Assembly (NCBI GenBank): GCA_019550975.1
Contig: SDWH01000003.1
Coordinates: forward strand, 62,001-126,000
DNA: 64,000 nucleotides
Direction of reading: 5' to 3'
From: Bacteroidales bacterium SW299
GTDB taxonomy: Bacteria; Bacteroidota; Bacteroidia; Bacteroidales; Bacteroidaceae
A program made the translations under genes and the position numbers. The notes below the pieces were generated by a model. It saw nothing but the letters and a program-made list of their open reading frames with translations. It did not search any database and was not told where the DNA came from. Positions 38,570 to 48,321 of this stretch are shown one piece after another (positions within the stretch are counted from its first letter, which is position 1; every line of letters starts with the position of its first letter).

Positions 38570-39431
38570 CTAATAATATTTTCCATATAGAGAGCTGATG
38601 TAGCTTTCTTTCTAGCCTTGTTTGTAGACTTATAGTAGTTATAGCTATTTATATGAGCGAATCAGAAGGAATTTTCATTAACTGTTTTACCTTTGCCTGC
38701 GAAGTTAACAGGCATCATAATGCATGATTTTCTTGATCAGTTTGTGACGAAGGAATCTTCATTCTTTCCGATATATGCACTGCACTGTCCGGATGGTTAA
38801 ACATTATCCTTGTGGTTGAGGAGCACGTCAAGATACCAGTCTACAAGCTTGCAGTTTTCGCCTTGTTTTTCCAAATGCGCTTTGTCCGATGTCTGTTCTG
38901 CACGCTGTATCATACAGTCCCGACGTACTGAAATTTAAGAGCGGAAATCAAAAAGCAACCTCTGTCGCATTTGATCTCCGCCTACAAAAATCATTTTATA
39001 TGAACGATAAAAAGAAACACCGGAAGCGGTGCTTCCTGAATCGCAACATGCAAAAATAATGATTTTCCGAACAATAACAAGGCTTATTGGGTTTATTTTA
39101 AATGAAAGAGCCGTGGATTGAACGAGAAAAACAGAACGGAATGCAAAAAGAAGAACTGGAAAATCATTCTTTTTGCATCCGTATGCTCCAATCATAAGGA
39201 CATCCAGTATTGGGAGATTGCATGTCGCGCAAGATGTGGTGGACAACAGCTGTTGCTGGAGAAATGGCTCGTCAAAAAAACTTGATTGGGCATACGAACG
39301 GTTGATGCATAGCTGTACAGAACTTTCTGATGTATATGGGGCAGCAGGTTTCAATAACCGCTCGTTCACGCGGCTGCTCAGAGTGTTTCCGGAAAAGATT
39401 GCAATAAGGTATAATATAAAAAGAAAAGAAG
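38570..39431. other. Gene-poor stretch with probable gene debris
   Basis: No intact gene. Two weak traces are seen. At 39280-39380 on the plus strand, ELSDVYGAAGFNNRSFTRLLRVF looks like the last HTH of an AraC-family regulator, without an intact upstream part. At 38806-38919 on the minus strand a 37-codon open stretch (MIQRAEQTSDKAHLEKQ ... DVLLNHKDNV) could be a gene tail of unknown origin. Other open frames here (for example 38935-39510 minus) lack any recognisable character. Confidence 0.45.
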
Positions 39432-39992
39432 ATGAAAAAGATTTTGATTGTGTCGGGACATCCCGACTTGAACGATTCGTTTGCCAACAAGACCATATTG
39501 GAAGAAACAAAGCATTTATTGCCAGAGGCAGAGTTTGCCTATCTGGACAAGCTGTATCCGGATTTTCATATTGACGTGAAAGCAGAACAGGAGCGACTGC
39601 TTCGTGCAGACATTATTGTGCTGCAATATCCATTATTCTGGTATAGTGCGCCTTCGCTTCTGCACCGCTGGGTGGAGCAGACTTTCACGCATGGCTTCTC
39701 TCATGGCAGCACAGGAGATAAATTGAAAGGCAAGCAGATTGTCCTGTCTTTTACCTCCGGTGCACCCGAAGATATGTACCGGTATGACGGTCCGCAGCAC
39801 TATCCCATTGATGATTTCCTTCCTGCATATAAGCAAATGGCAGATTTGTGTGGACTGCAATGGTGTGGCTACATCTATAGCGGAGGCCTTTCGTATGCCA
39901 GCCGCCATGATGAAGCAGAGCTGGCCCGGATGAAAGCGAAAGCAGTTCGCCATGCACATTTGCTGGTCGAAAAATTGAAAGGAATGGCGTAA
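39432..39992 (+). CDS. NAD(P)H oxidoreductase, flavodoxin-like fold (Flavodoxin_2)
   Basis: 186 aa. The FMN phosphate-binding start is KKILIVSGHPDLNDSFANKTIL, followed by the family motif ADIIVLQYPLFWYSAPSLLHRWVEQTFTHGF and a later VLSFTSGAPEDMY. This is the KefF/YwrO/MdaB-type family that reduces quinones or nitro compounds with NAD(P)H. It is monocistronic; fragments of a possible AraC-type regulator lie just upstream. The physiological substrate is unknown. Confidence 0.88.
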   Translation: MKKILIVSGHPDLNDSFANKTILEETKHLLPEAEFAYLDKLYPDFHIDVKAEQERLLRADIIVLQYPLFWYSAPSLLHRWVEQTFTHGFSHGSTGDKLKGKQIVLSFTSGAPEDMYRYDGPQHYPIDDFLPAYKQMADLCGLQWCGYIYSGGLSYASRHDEAELARMKAKAVRHAHLLVEKLKGMA

Positions 39993-40195
39993 AATTGTGT
40001 GTCGGAAAAGTAGAAGTTTCCAACACACAATAAGGGCAGCTTGTTTCAGAACTTGATAGAATGTTGCTTTATTGGAAATGTAATCCGGCAACGGAAAAAA
40101 CTCGGCCTGAAGAAGCGATTGTTTGAAAACTTTTCTTATCTTTGAAAATAAGAAGCAGGGTATATGCTCTGCCTGGTTTATTAAATTTTCGGATT

Positions 40196-40426
40196 ATGAG
40201 AGCGAATGATTATGACTCTTTGGTTGAGGTTTTCAGAGGGGATCTCTGGGAGGCCGAATTGGTAAAGGGCTTGCTGGCTTCCGCCGGCGTGGATGCCATG
40301 CTGAAGGATGAAAGCTTGTCGGTTGTAACTTCTCCGTATGCGGGCATGGGGGGAAGCGTGCGGGTGATGGTGAACCCGGAAGAAGAAGTTTATGCCAAAA
40401 AGGTTGTAGCGGAAAGAAAGCCATGA
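40196..40426 (+). CDS. DUF2007 domain-containing protein
   Basis: 76 aa: EVFRGDLWEAELVKGLLASAGVDAMLKDES is the DUF2007 (putative signal-transducing) signature, ending in VRVMVNPEEEVYAKKVV. The start MRANDYDSLVE (40196) is used instead of a TTG at 40142 that lies in the -7-like box TATCTTTG (40137-40144). It overlaps the next gene by ATGA (40423-40426), so the two are coupled. Function unknown. Confidence 0.82.
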   Translation: MRANDYDSLVEVFRGDLWEAELVKGLLASAGVDAMLKDESLSVVTSPYAGMGGSVRVMVNPEEEVYAKKVVAERKP

Positions 40427-40887
40427 GTAAATTCCTTTTTCTTCTTGCGGCTTTTCTGCTGTCTGTCCCTTGTCGTTCGCAAGAGTTGAAGTCTGTCGTG
40501 TGGACCTCGTTTGATGTGTCGTTCAAGGCTCCCTCCGATATGGTTGTGGAGGAAGATTCTTCGGAAGGATATGCTGTCGGCAACTCTGCCTATTATATAA
40601 CTGTGGAACTTCTGGAAGGTGAAGGCATCAGGCGGGCGGAACTGGCTGGCGAACTGAAGGCCATAGCTGCGGACGATGAGGTGACAAAGCAGACACCGGT
40701 TGTGTCTTTTGATCTTTCTCAGTTCCATGGAGTGTATCTGAAAGGGATTTGCGGGTCTGACCGTTGTGTCTACAGTTACCTTCTTGCCAAAGATGGCAGT
40801 TGCGGGTTTTACGTTTCGATTGTTTACAAGGATGCGGATGATGCGCTTCCGGAAACAATCTTGCGGAGCTTTGCCTTGAAAGACTGA
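40423..40887 (+). CDS. Secreted/periplasmic protein of unknown function
   Basis: 154 aa with a signal peptide (MSKFLFLLAAFLLSVPCRSQ). The mature part is a mixed alpha/beta domain: TSFDVSFKAPSDMVVEEDSSEGYAVGN ... YYITVELLEGEGI ... DGSCGFYVSIVYKDADDALPETILRSF. It contains three Cys (ICGSDRC, GSCGF). I do not recognise a family; the layout resembles small periplasmic stress proteins in which a predicted surface strand is followed by a final LRSF helix. It is translationally coupled to the DUF2007 gene. Confidence 0.75.
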   Translation: MSKFLFLLAAFLLSVPCRSQELKSVVWTSFDVSFKAPSDMVVEEDSSEGYAVGNSAYYITVELLEGEGIRRAELAGELKAIAADDEVTKQTPVVSFDLSQFHGVYLKGICGSDRCVYSYLLAKDGSCGFYVSIVYKDADDALPETILRSFALKD

Positions 40888-40993
40888 TCCGGCCGTTCGC
40901 GGGTGTCTTGCCGGATAGATTTTATAAATTTTGCTAAAAGATAGCGTTCTTTTATGCCGTATTTCGTATTTTAGTTTGCAAATTGACTGAAAT

Positions 40994-41962
40994 ATGAAAA
41001 ATACTCATTGTTTACACATAGGCGCCGGTATGCTGTTTTTTCTTTTTGTCATTTTTTCATTGTCAGGATTTACGAGAGCAGGCGATGAAAAGCATTCAGA
41101 GCAGGACGTGGTGCAGTATAGCTGCATAGAAGTTCCCGAAAGTATTGTATTTTGCGGCACGGCTATTGATCTGACCCGTTTTGACCGGCGTGAGCGGATG
41201 GATCGTGAACTGATGGCATTTGCTTATATGCATAGCACCTCTCTTCAGATCATCAAGCGTGCAAACCGTTATTTTCCTATTGTCGATCCTATATTGAAAG
41301 AATATGGAGTTCCTGAAGACTTCAAGTATCTGATGGCGATTGAGAGCAATGTCAATCCGCTGGCTCGTTCGGTTGCAGGAGCGGCTGGCCTGTGGCAGTT
41401 CATGCCGGGCACAGCGAAGGAGTTCGGACTGGAAGTGAACAGTCATGTGGACGAACGTTATGATGTGGAGAAAGCTACCCGTGCGGCCTGTAAGTATCTG
41501 AAGCAGGCTTATGCCCGCTTCGGCAACTGGGAAACGGTAGCAGCATCGTATAATGCGGGGCAAGGCAGAATTTCGCGGCAGCAGGACCGGCAGTATGCCG
41601 AAAACGCACTTGACCTTTATCTGGTTGAAGAAACGGCGCGTTATGTGTATCGGATATTGGCCGTGAAAACAATGTTGGCCGATCCCAAGAAGTTTGGTTT
41701 CCGTTTGCGGGCAAGCGATTTGTATCCTCCTATCCCTTATCACACGGTGAAAGTGACGGGACATATTGAAGATCTGCCCAGATTCGCAAAATCGCAGGGA
41801 ACAAATTTCAGTCTGCTCAGAAACATGAATCCTTGGCTGAGGGATTTCTCTTTGCCTAATCATGGGAAGAAAGAATATGTCATTCGCATACCTGATAAGG
41901 AAGAAATGCATTATAATCCGCGGGTTATTGTCCCTTATGACAAGAATTGGGTGGTTGAATGA
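40994..41962 (+). CDS. Lytic transglycosylase (MltD-like, SLT domain)
   Basis: 322 aa, with an N-terminal hydrophobic signal/anchor (LFFLFVIFSLSGF). The SLT domain spans about residues 95-235: catalytic Glu117 in LMAIESNVNPLARSVAGAAGLWQFMPGTA, then YNAGQGRISRQQ and ETARYVYRILAVK. The C-terminal region (PYHTVKVTGHIEDLPRFAKSQGTNFSLLRNMNPWL) resembles a LysM-like segment, as in MltD. It would cleave peptidoglycan glycan strands to 1,6-anhydroMurNAc ends in the periplasm. Confidence 0.9.
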   Translation: MKNTHCLHIGAGMLFFLFVIFSLSGFTRAGDEKHSEQDVVQYSCIEVPESIVFCGTAIDLTRFDRRERMDRELMAFAYMHSTSLQIIKRANRYFPIVDPILKEYGVPEDFKYLMAIESNVNPLARSVAGAAGLWQFMPGTAKEFGLEVNSHVDERYDVEKATRAACKYLKQAYARFGNWETVAASYNAGQGRISRQQDRQYAENALDLYLVEETARYVYRILAVKTMLADPKKFGFRLRASDLYPPIPYHTVKVTGHIEDLPRFAKSQGTNFSLLRNMNPWLRDFSLPNHGKKEYVIRIPDKEEMHYNPRVIVPYDKNWVVE

Positions 41963-42048
41963 CGAAAAAATGTCCTGCTGGGAATAGGAAACGTCCTATA
42001 TTTGCAACGCTTAATTTTTTATATTTTATAACCATCTATTTATAAACC

Positions 42049-45000
42049 ATGAAAAAACAATTAGTTCTAGGCATCTTTGGCGCTTGTTTGCTTTCTGCAA
42101 ACGCTCAAAGTTTCAAAGAATGGCAAGATCCGGAAATCAATGCGGTGAATCGTGCGCCTATGCATGCAAACTTTTTCGCTTATGAGAATCTGGAGAAGGC
42201 GGGGAAAGCTGTAAAGGAAGATTCTGAGAATTTTATGAGCATTAACGGCATCTGGAAATTCTTCTGGGTGGCCAATGCGGACGCTCGCCCTACCGATTTT
42301 TGGAAAGTGGGTTTCAACGACAAAGGATGGGATGATCTGCAAGTTCCGGGTGTATGGGAACTTAACGGGTATGGCGATCCCATTTACGTGAATACGGGTT
42401 ATGCATGGAGGAACCAGTATGAAAGCAACCCTCCGTATGTACCGGTCGAAAAGAATCATGTGGGTTCGTATCGGCGCGAAATCATGGTTCCTGCCGAGTG
42501 GAAAGGAAAAGATATCATTGCCCACTTTGGTGCAGTCAGTTCAAACATGTATCTTTGGGTGAACGGAAAATATGTGGGCTACAGTGAAGACAGCAAGCTG
42601 GAAGCTGAGTTTGACTTGACTCCTTACTTGAAAGCAGGGCAGAAGAACCTGATCGCTTTTCAAGTGTTCCGCTGGTGTGACGGCTCATATCTGGAAGACC
42701 AGGACTTTTTCCGTTATACGGGGGTAGCTCGCGACTGTTATCTGTATACTCGTAACAAGAAACGGATTGACGACATTCGGATAACTCCGGATCTGGACAG
42801 CCAGTATAAGAATGGTTCGCTGGCCGTAAACCTGAGCTTGAAGGGGAATGTGAACGTTGAGCTGGAGCTCTTGGATGCACAGAACAAAACCGTAGCATCT
42901 GCTTCCGCAAACGGTTCCAAGAATGTGTCGGTGACTATGAATGTGGAGAATCCTAATAAATGGACGGCTGAAACTCCTTATCTTTATACTTTGCGCGCAA
43001 CTGTAAAAGAAGGAAATAAGGTGAGCGAAGTGATTCCGGTCAAAGTAGGGTTCCGCAAAGTTGAACTGAAAGGCTCTCAGGTTCTTGTAAATGGACAGCC
43101 CGTTCTGTTCAAAGGGGCTAACCGTCATGAGATGGATCCCGACGGCGGTTATCATGTTTCACGCGAACGCATGATTCAGGACATTCAGATCATGAAGCGT
43201 TTCAACATCAATGCTGTGCGTACCTGCCATTATCCGGATGATAATTTCTGGTATGATCTGTGCGACAAGTATGGAATCTATATGGTGGCTGAGGCTAACA
43301 TCGAGTCGCACGGAATGGGATACGGCGACAAGACGCTGGCAAAGAATGCTTCCTACAAGAAAGCGCATCTGGAGCGCAATCAGCGTAATGTGCAGCGCAG
43401 TTTCAATCACCCGAGCATCATTTTCTGGTCATTGGGTAACGAAGCCGGGTATGGACCTAACTTTGAAGCTGCATATGATTGGGTGAAGGCTGAAGACTCA
43501 AGCCGTCCGGTGCAGTATGAGCAGGCGCATCAGACCGGGAAGACAGACATTTTCTGCCCGATGTATTATGATTATAAAAACTGTATCAAGTATTGTGAGG
43601 ATGACAGCAAGACCAAGCCGCTGATTCAGTGTGAATATGCTCATGCTATGGGTAATTCTGAGGGAGGCTTCAAGGAGTATTGGGATCTGGTACGCAAATA
43701 TCCGAAATATCAAGGTGGATTCATTTGGGACTTCGTTGACCAGTCTTGCCGCTGGAAAGGCAAGGACGGGGTGATGATCTATGCTTATGGCGGCGATTTC
43801 AACCGTTTTGACGCCAGCGACTTCAACTTCTGCGACAATGGGCTGATCAGTCCTGACCGTAAGCCGAATCCGCACATGTATGAAGTGGCTTATTACTATC
43901 AGAACATCTGGACAACTCCGGGAGACTTGTCTAAAGGTGAAGTGAAAGTGTATAACGAGAATTTCTTCCGTGACCTTTCGGCATACGCTATGGAATGGGA
44001 AGTGCTGAAGGACGGCAAGGCTGTGCGCAGCGGACGTATGGAAAATCTGAATGTTGCTCCCCGTCAGACAGCTACTGTAAAACTGGATTTGGGACAGACC
44101 GATGGGGAAGGCGAATGGCTGCTGAATGTGAGATATATCCAGAAGAATCGTGAAAACCTGATTCCGGCCGGTCATGTGGTGGCAAAGGATCAGTTGGCTC
44201 TGACTGAATACAAGGCGCCTTCGATGGACTTCCCCAATGTGGTTGGAAGCAACGAGGTGGCCATAGTTCCCGAAGTAAATGCGGACAACGTCAATTGTGT
44301 GGAGATTACGGGCAGCAATTTCAATATTCAGTTCAATAAATATACCGGCTATATGGATCGGTATACAGTGAATGGGGTTGATATGATTAAGGAAGGTGAA
44401 GCTTTGACACCGAACTTCTGGCGTGCTCCGACTGATAACGATTTTGGTGCCAACTTGCAGAACAGGTTCCGTGCATGGCTGAATCCGGGGCTTAAGCTGG
44501 AATCCATCAAACATGAAACGGCTAATGGGCAAGTAACCGTTTCTGCTGAATATGCAATGAAAGGCATTTCTGAAGCCACAAAACTGTATCTGACTTATGT
44601 CATCAACAATCAGGGTGCTGTAAAGGTTACCCAGAAGATGGTGGCGGATAAGAACGCAAAGGTATCTCCGATGTTCCGTTTCGGCATGCAGTTGGTTATG
44701 CCGAAATCTTTCGAGAAGATTTCTTTCTACGGACGTGGTCCGATAGAGAATTACAGCGACCGCAATCATTGTACGGATCTTGGCATCTGGAACCAGAATG
44801 TAAGCGACCAGTTCTATGCTTATATCCGTCCGCAGGAAAATGGCAACAAGACTGACATCCGCTGGTGGAGGCAGATGAATGATGCGGGCAACGGTCTGGA
44901 ATTTGTTTCAGAGGCTCCTTTCTCGGCTTCTGCTCTGCATTATACCATCAGTTCGCTCGACTCGGGACCTTACAAACGTCAGGAACATTCGAACGAGGTG

Positions 45001-45165
45001 AAACCTGCCGATCTGACGAATGTACTGATCGACAAAGCTCAGATGGGTTTGGGATGTGTAAACAGTTGGGGGGCATGGCCGCTTGATGAATATGTGCTGC
45101 CTTACGGTGATTATGAATTTACGTTCATTATGACTCCGATCCAGAGCAGTATCAGTATTCTGTAA
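42049..45165 (+). CDS. Beta-galactosidase, glycoside hydrolase family 2 (LacZ type)
   Basis: 1038 aa with a signal peptide (MKKQLVLGIFGACLLSANAQ), so periplasmic or surface. Domains follow the LacZ plan: sugar-binding jelly roll (WKDIIAHFGAVSSNMYLWVNGKYVG), Ig-like domain, TIM barrel, Ig domain and C-terminal beta-sandwich (FYGRGPIENYSDRN). The acid/base Glu465 is in WSLGNEAGYG and the nucleophile Glu529 in IQCEYAHAMGNSEG. Host galactosides or plant galactans are likely substrates. A -7-like TATATTTG lies at 41997-42004. It is not in a PUL: no SusCD lies beside it. Confidence 0.93.
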   Translation: MKKQLVLGIFGACLLSANAQSFKEWQDPEINAVNRAPMHANFFAYENLEKAGKAVKEDSENFMSINGIWKFFWVANADARPTDFWKVGFNDKGWDDLQVPGVWELNGYGDPIYVNTGYAWRNQYESNPPYVPVEKNHVGSYRREIMVPAEWKGKDIIAHFGAVSSNMYLWVNGKYVGYSEDSKLEAEFDLTPYLKAGQKNLIAFQVFRWCDGSYLEDQDFFRYTGVARDCYLYTRNKKRIDDIRITPDLDSQYKNGSLAVNLSLKGNVNVELELLDAQNKTVASASANGSKNVSVTMNVENPNKWTAETPYLYTLRATVKEGNKVSEVIPVKVGFRKVELKGSQVLVNGQPVLFKGANRHEMDPDGGYHVSRERMIQDIQIMKRFNINAVRTCHYPDDNFWYDLCDKYGIYMVAEANIESHGMGYGDKTLAKNASYKKAHLERNQRNVQRSFNHPSIIFWSLGNEAGYGPNFEAAYDWVKAEDSSRPVQYEQAHQTGKTDIFCPMYYDYKNCIKYCEDDSKTKPLIQCEYAHAMGNSEGGFKEYWDLVRKYPKYQGGFIWDFVDQSCRWKGKDGVMIYAYGGDFNRFDASDFNFCDNGLISPDRKPNPHMYEVAYYYQNIWTTPGDLSKGEVKVYNENFFRDLSAYAMEWEVLKDGKAVRSGRMENLNVAPRQTATVKLDLGQTDGEGEWLLNVRYIQKNRENLIPAGHVVAKDQLALTEYKAPSMDFPNVVGSNEVAIVPEVNADNVNCVEITGSNFNIQFNKYTGYMDRYTVNGVDMIKEGEALTPNFWRAPTDNDFGANLQNRFRAWLNPGLKLESIKHETANGQVTVSAEYAMKGISEATKLYLTYVINNQGAVKVTQKMVADKNAKVSPMFRFGMQLVMPKSFEKISFYGRGPIENYSDRNHCTDLGIWNQNVSDQFYAYIRPQENGNKTDIRWWRQMNDAGNGLEFVSEAPFSASALHYTISSLDSGPYKRQEHSNEVKPADLTNVLIDKAQMGLGCVNSWGAWPLDEYVLPYGDYEFTFIMTPIQSSISIL

Positions 45166-45179
45166 TGTGAAAGAATTGA

Positions 45180-45226
45180 ACACAGAGGTGCAAGCACAGC
45201 GTTCTGTGCTTGTAGCTCTGTGTTTT
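45180..45226 (+). terminator. Terminator of the beta-galactosidase gene
   Basis: Long stem: ACACAGAG-TGCAAGCACAG pairs with CTGTGCTTG-CTCTGTGT across 45180-45222, closed by TTTT. Confidence 0.85.
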
Positions 45227-45324
45227 GAACTTATATTCGGACATTTGTTTTTCTTTTTGGGGTGAAAAGCATTTGCTTGTCTGTTTTTATTTCCTAATTT
45301 TGCCTTTTTTAAAGGCATGTTTGT

Positions 45325-46272
45325 ATGAAGGGCAGAATTGCGGAACTGGATTTTTTGAAATGCATATTCATCTTGCTGATGATTGTGTTTCATCTGGCAT
45401 ACATTGGCGACAAATATCCTTATGCCAAGTCTTTGGTCTATACATTTCATATGCCGGCTTTCCTGATCATATCGGGGTATCTGATGAATGTGGAAAAGGA
45501 AATTCGTCCGTTTCTCAGGATGATTGTCTGGATTTTCATACCTTACGCAGTGATGGAGAGCGGATATGTGATTGTGTCATCCGTGCTTCCGGTTCGTGGC
45601 GGTGTTGATGAGTTGGGGTGGGGAGTATGGCTGGAGAAGCTTTTCCTGCATCCGGTAGGGCCTTATTGGTATTTGCATACTTTGATAGTTTGCGGATTGA
45701 CCTATTATGTAGCATTTCGTCTTTTCCGTAACCGGAGAAGCTTGATCTCATTCTTTATCGTTCTTGGTCTGCTTTATGCGGCAGAGGCTGCGTGGGCTGG
45801 AGTGGTTTCTTTGCCTAATGCTTTTTATTTCCTTGCAGGAGCCGTTTTAAGGCGCACTTCTGTTGGGTTCTGCTCATTTTTCAGGCCGTCGTTGTGGGCT
45901 GTGCTTCCGTTTGTCTGGCTTGCCTCTGATATGTCGAATCTTGACAGGGCGCTTGTTCCGGGTGTTTTGCTGACATATTTGGCTGTCAGCTTGTCACTTG
46001 TTTTGTATCGCTGCTTGCCGGAGAGGTTTGTCCGTGCTGCCAATTTTATAGGGGCAAACACTTTTATTCTTTTGGTTTTTTCTCCTATATTTACCATGCT
46101 TGTCAAACCGCTTGTGCCTGTTTTTTCGTTTGACTCTTCTGGCATGCTTTTTCTGGCTGTATCGTTGGCGATAACAGTGTCAGGATGCTTGGGTATCGCC
46201 TGGTTAATGGATAAGCTTCGTTTATCGCCCTATTTTTGGGGAAAGGCAAGGATGATCCAGCGCTCTTGTTGA
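45325..46272 (+). CDS. Membrane acyltransferase 3 family protein
   Basis: 315 aa, about ten TM helices. The typical opening is ELDFLKCIFILLMIVFHLAY, with the conserved His in VFHL, then FHMPAFLIISGYLMN. The family O-acetylates polysaccharides or lipids from acetyl-CoA. It is short of the SGNH-fused form. There is no glycosyltransferase neighbour, so the acceptor is unknown. Confidence 0.85.
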   Translation: MKGRIAELDFLKCIFILLMIVFHLAYIGDKYPYAKSLVYTFHMPAFLIISGYLMNVEKEIRPFLRMIVWIFIPYAVMESGYVIVSSVLPVRGGVDELGWGVWLEKLFLHPVGPYWYLHTLIVCGLTYYVAFRLFRNRRSLISFFIVLGLLYAAEAAWAGVVSLPNAFYFLAGAVLRRTSVGFCSFFRPSLWAVLPFVWLASDMSNLDRALVPGVLLTYLAVSLSLVLYRCLPERFVRAANFIGANTFILLVFSPIFTMLVKPLVPVFSFDSSGMLFLAVSLAITVSGCLGIAWLMDKLRLSPYFWGKARMIQRSC

Positions 46273-46368
46273 GATTTCGCGACAGATTGTCAGTTTGCAT
46301 TTTCATTGGCACTCTGTTTGTAGGAAGTATAGTACATCTTGATTAAACAATTAAAAAAACATACAATT

Positions 46369-46857
46369 ATGATTTCAGAAAAATTACAGAACGCGATTAA
46401 TGACCAGATCAATGCTGAAATGTGGTCTTCCAACTTGTATCTTTCAATGTCTTTTTATCTGCAGAGTGAAGGATTCGACGGCTTTGCATCATGGATGAGA
46501 AAGCAGTCGCAAGAGGAATTGCAGCATGCTTATGACTTGGCAGACTATGTGGCAAAACGTGGAGGCGTTGCTAAAGTTGATAAAATAGATGTTGTTCCAC
46601 AGGGCTGGGGCAGTGTGCTGGAAGTGTTTGAACACGTATATAAACATGAATGTCATGTTTCTGAACTGATTGACGAACTTGTCAATGTAGCTTCGGGCGA
46701 GAAAGACAAGGCTTCTCAGGACTTCTTGTGGGGCTATGTTCGCGAACAGGTGGAAGAAGAAGCTACTGCGCAAGGTATTGTTGAGAAGTTGAGAAAATGC
46801 GGTGACGGTGCGGGCATCCTTTATTTGGACGAACAACTGGGCAAGTCACGCGCTTAA
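46369..46857 (+). CDS. ftnA: Ferritin
   Basis: 162-aa non-heme ferritin (FtnA type) storing iron. It has a four-helix bundle with ferroxidase ligands visible in AINDQINAEMWSSNLYLSMSF, WMRKQSQEELQHAYDLADY and EQVEEEATAQGIVEKLRK. The start MISEKLQNAIN (46369) is chosen over a TTG at 46339. It is monocistronic, with a strong terminator at 46879-46914. Confidence 0.95.
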   Translation: MISEKLQNAINDQINAEMWSSNLYLSMSFYLQSEGFDGFASWMRKQSQEELQHAYDLADYVAKRGGVAKVDKIDVVPQGWGSVLEVFEHVYKHECHVSELIDELVNVASGEKDKASQDFLWGYVREQVEEEATAQGIVEKLRKCGDGAGILYLDEQLGKSRA

Positions 46858-46878
46858 AATCAGGTTATTTGAATAAAG

Positions 46879-46914
46879 AATCATCCTGCGGTTTGTTGCA
46901 GGATGATTTTTTTT
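46879..46914 (+). terminator. Terminator of the ferritin gene
   Basis: 11-bp stem AATCATCCTGC (46879-46889) pairs with GCAGGATGATT (46898-46908), followed by a run of eight T residues. Confidence 0.9.
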
Positions 46915-46987
46915 GTTCTGATGTCTGTTGGTCTGTCATAAATTTTTAACTTTGCCCCAAGTTATAACTTTTAATGATTGCTTGGAA

Positions 46988-47668
46988 ATGGGGGATATTA
47001 TTTTACGGGGATGGAACTGGTGCAAGCGTATCCGCCACCGGAAAGGCTATGGCGTACATTCTCCGTCAGATTTCTTTTTCATAACAAATGTTGTTTATGA
47101 ACAACAGCCTTTCTATGCTTATAGCTCTTTGCATCATTTGCGGAGAGTTGTGGCCTTTTTGCCCCATTACCGTGAGAAAGTGGACAAGTTTCTTTTCCGG
47201 CTTGTGAACTATCTTCAACCGTCTGTTCTTTTTGAAGTGGGGACAGGAAGCGGAATAAGTGTGAGGTATATGCTTGAGGCACGGAATGAAATGTCGGTTT
47301 ACACGTTTGCAGAACAGTGCCAGGAGGCTGTAAAACGCATCTTGTCTGCCAAGCCTGCGGTGGAATATCTCGAAGGCAGCTGGCAGGAAAAAGTGAAGGA
47401 ACTGACAGGAAAGGGAGTTGTACCCGATCTGGTTCATATTGCTTATACGGCGGATTATGAGAAAGTATTTGAAGAGCTTCTTCCATTTGCCGGACCGAAT
47501 ACATGCTTTATAATAGGGAAGCCATATTTGAATGGCGAGAAGAAACGGTGGTGGAAAAGTGTTGTCAGGGATCCGCGCACGGGAGTAACTTTTGACCTGT
47601 ATGATATCGGCATTGTGTTTTTTGATAAAAAACGGGCAAAAGAGCATCGGATCGTGAACTTTCTGTAG
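46988..47668 (+). CDS. Probable class I SAM-dependent methyltransferase
   Basis: 226 aa. A Rossmann-like SAM-binding start is visible in LQPSVLFEVGTGSGISVRYMLEA (E-GTGSG), followed by NEMSVYTFAEQCQEAVK and DLVHIAYTADYEKVFEELLPFAG. The N-terminal RHRKGYGVHSPSDFFFITNVVYE is typical of a Bacteroidetes family of unknown substrate. The start at 46988 is chosen because TAACTTTG (46947-46954) is a -7 box inside the longer reading. It is 21 bp ahead of the cobalamin adenosyltransferase gene. Confidence 0.78.
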   Translation: MGDIILRGWNWCKRIRHRKGYGVHSPSDFFFITNVVYEQQPFYAYSSLHHLRRVVAFLPHYREKVDKFLFRLVNYLQPSVLFEVGTGSGISVRYMLEARNEMSVYTFAEQCQEAVKRILSAKPAVEYLEGSWQEKVKELTGKGVVPDLVHIAYTADYEKVFEELLPFAGPNTCFIIGKPYLNGEKKRWWKSVVRDPRTGVTFDLYDIGIVFFDKKRAKEHRIVNFL

Positions 47669-47689
47669 AGTTTTCAGGTTGTATCGGAT

Positions 47690-48259
47690 ATGGGAAAAAG
47701 TAAGATTTATACGAAGACTGGCGACAAAGGCACTACTTCCCTGGTTGGTGGGGTGAGGGTGTCGAAGACTCATGCCCGTCTGGAAGCGTATGGTACGGTA
47801 GATGAACTGAACTCGTTTCTGGGTATGCTGGCCGTGTCTGTAGATGATGTTGAGACGGAAGTTCAATTGCGCAATATACAGCATCGCCTGTTTGCCTTGG
47901 GAGCTTATCTGGCAACCGACCAGAACGAAACGGATTTGCATGTGGCTGGTATGGTGGCACCGGAGCATGTTGCTTTTTTAGAGCGGGCCATAGATGATAT
48001 TGATGCGTCATTGCCTCCGTTGCAGGGATTTATCTTGCCGGGAGGAAGCCGGGAAGCTGCTTTGTGTCATGTGTGCCGTACGGTTTGCCGTCGGGCTGAG
48101 CGGAGGATCCTTGAACTGGAAGAAAAGGGCGTATGCGAGATAGACGGAAACGTAAAACGTTTTATTAACAGATTGTCTGATTATTTGTTCATTTTGGCAA
48201 GAAGATTGAACTGTTTAACAAATAAAGATGAAATTTATTGGGATAAAAGTTGCAAATGA
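47690..48259 (+). CDS. Cob(I)yrinic acid a,c-diamide adenosyltransferase (PduO type)
   Basis: 189 aa. It transfers the adenosyl group of ATP to cob(I)alamin/corrinoid. The ATP-binding motif is KIYTKTGDKGTTSLVGG, followed by ARLEAYGTVDELNSFLG, FILPGGSREAALCHVCRTVCRRAER and a C-terminal LSDYLFILARRLN. All-helical bundle, family-typical length. No other cobalamin genes are nearby; it likely serves B12-dependent enzymes such as methylmalonyl-CoA mutase. Confidence 0.94.
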   Translation: MGKSKIYTKTGDKGTTSLVGGVRVSKTHARLEAYGTVDELNSFLGMLAVSVDDVETEVQLRNIQHRLFALGAYLATDQNETDLHVAGMVAPEHVAFLERAIDDIDASLPPLQGFILPGGSREAALCHVCRTVCRRAERRILELEEKGVCEIDGNVKRFINRLSDYLFILARRLNCLTNKDEIYWDKSCK

Positions 48260-48321
48260 GATATTTTGTTATACATTTGTGGCTCAATAATTAGAATGTG
48301 AAACTTTAAAATTTAAATATC

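Noticed and set aside
37671-38575. Target-site duplication around the IS remnant
   Set aside because: Flanks match only imperfectly (actact and actaat), too short and inexact to claim.
38935-39510. 191-codon minus-strand open frame
   Set aside because: It overlaps the oxidoreductase start and possible debris, has odd Ser/Phe-rich composition and no domain.
43498-44769. 423-codon open frame on the minus strand
   Set aside because: Antisense shadow of the beta-galactosidase gene with no family resemblance.
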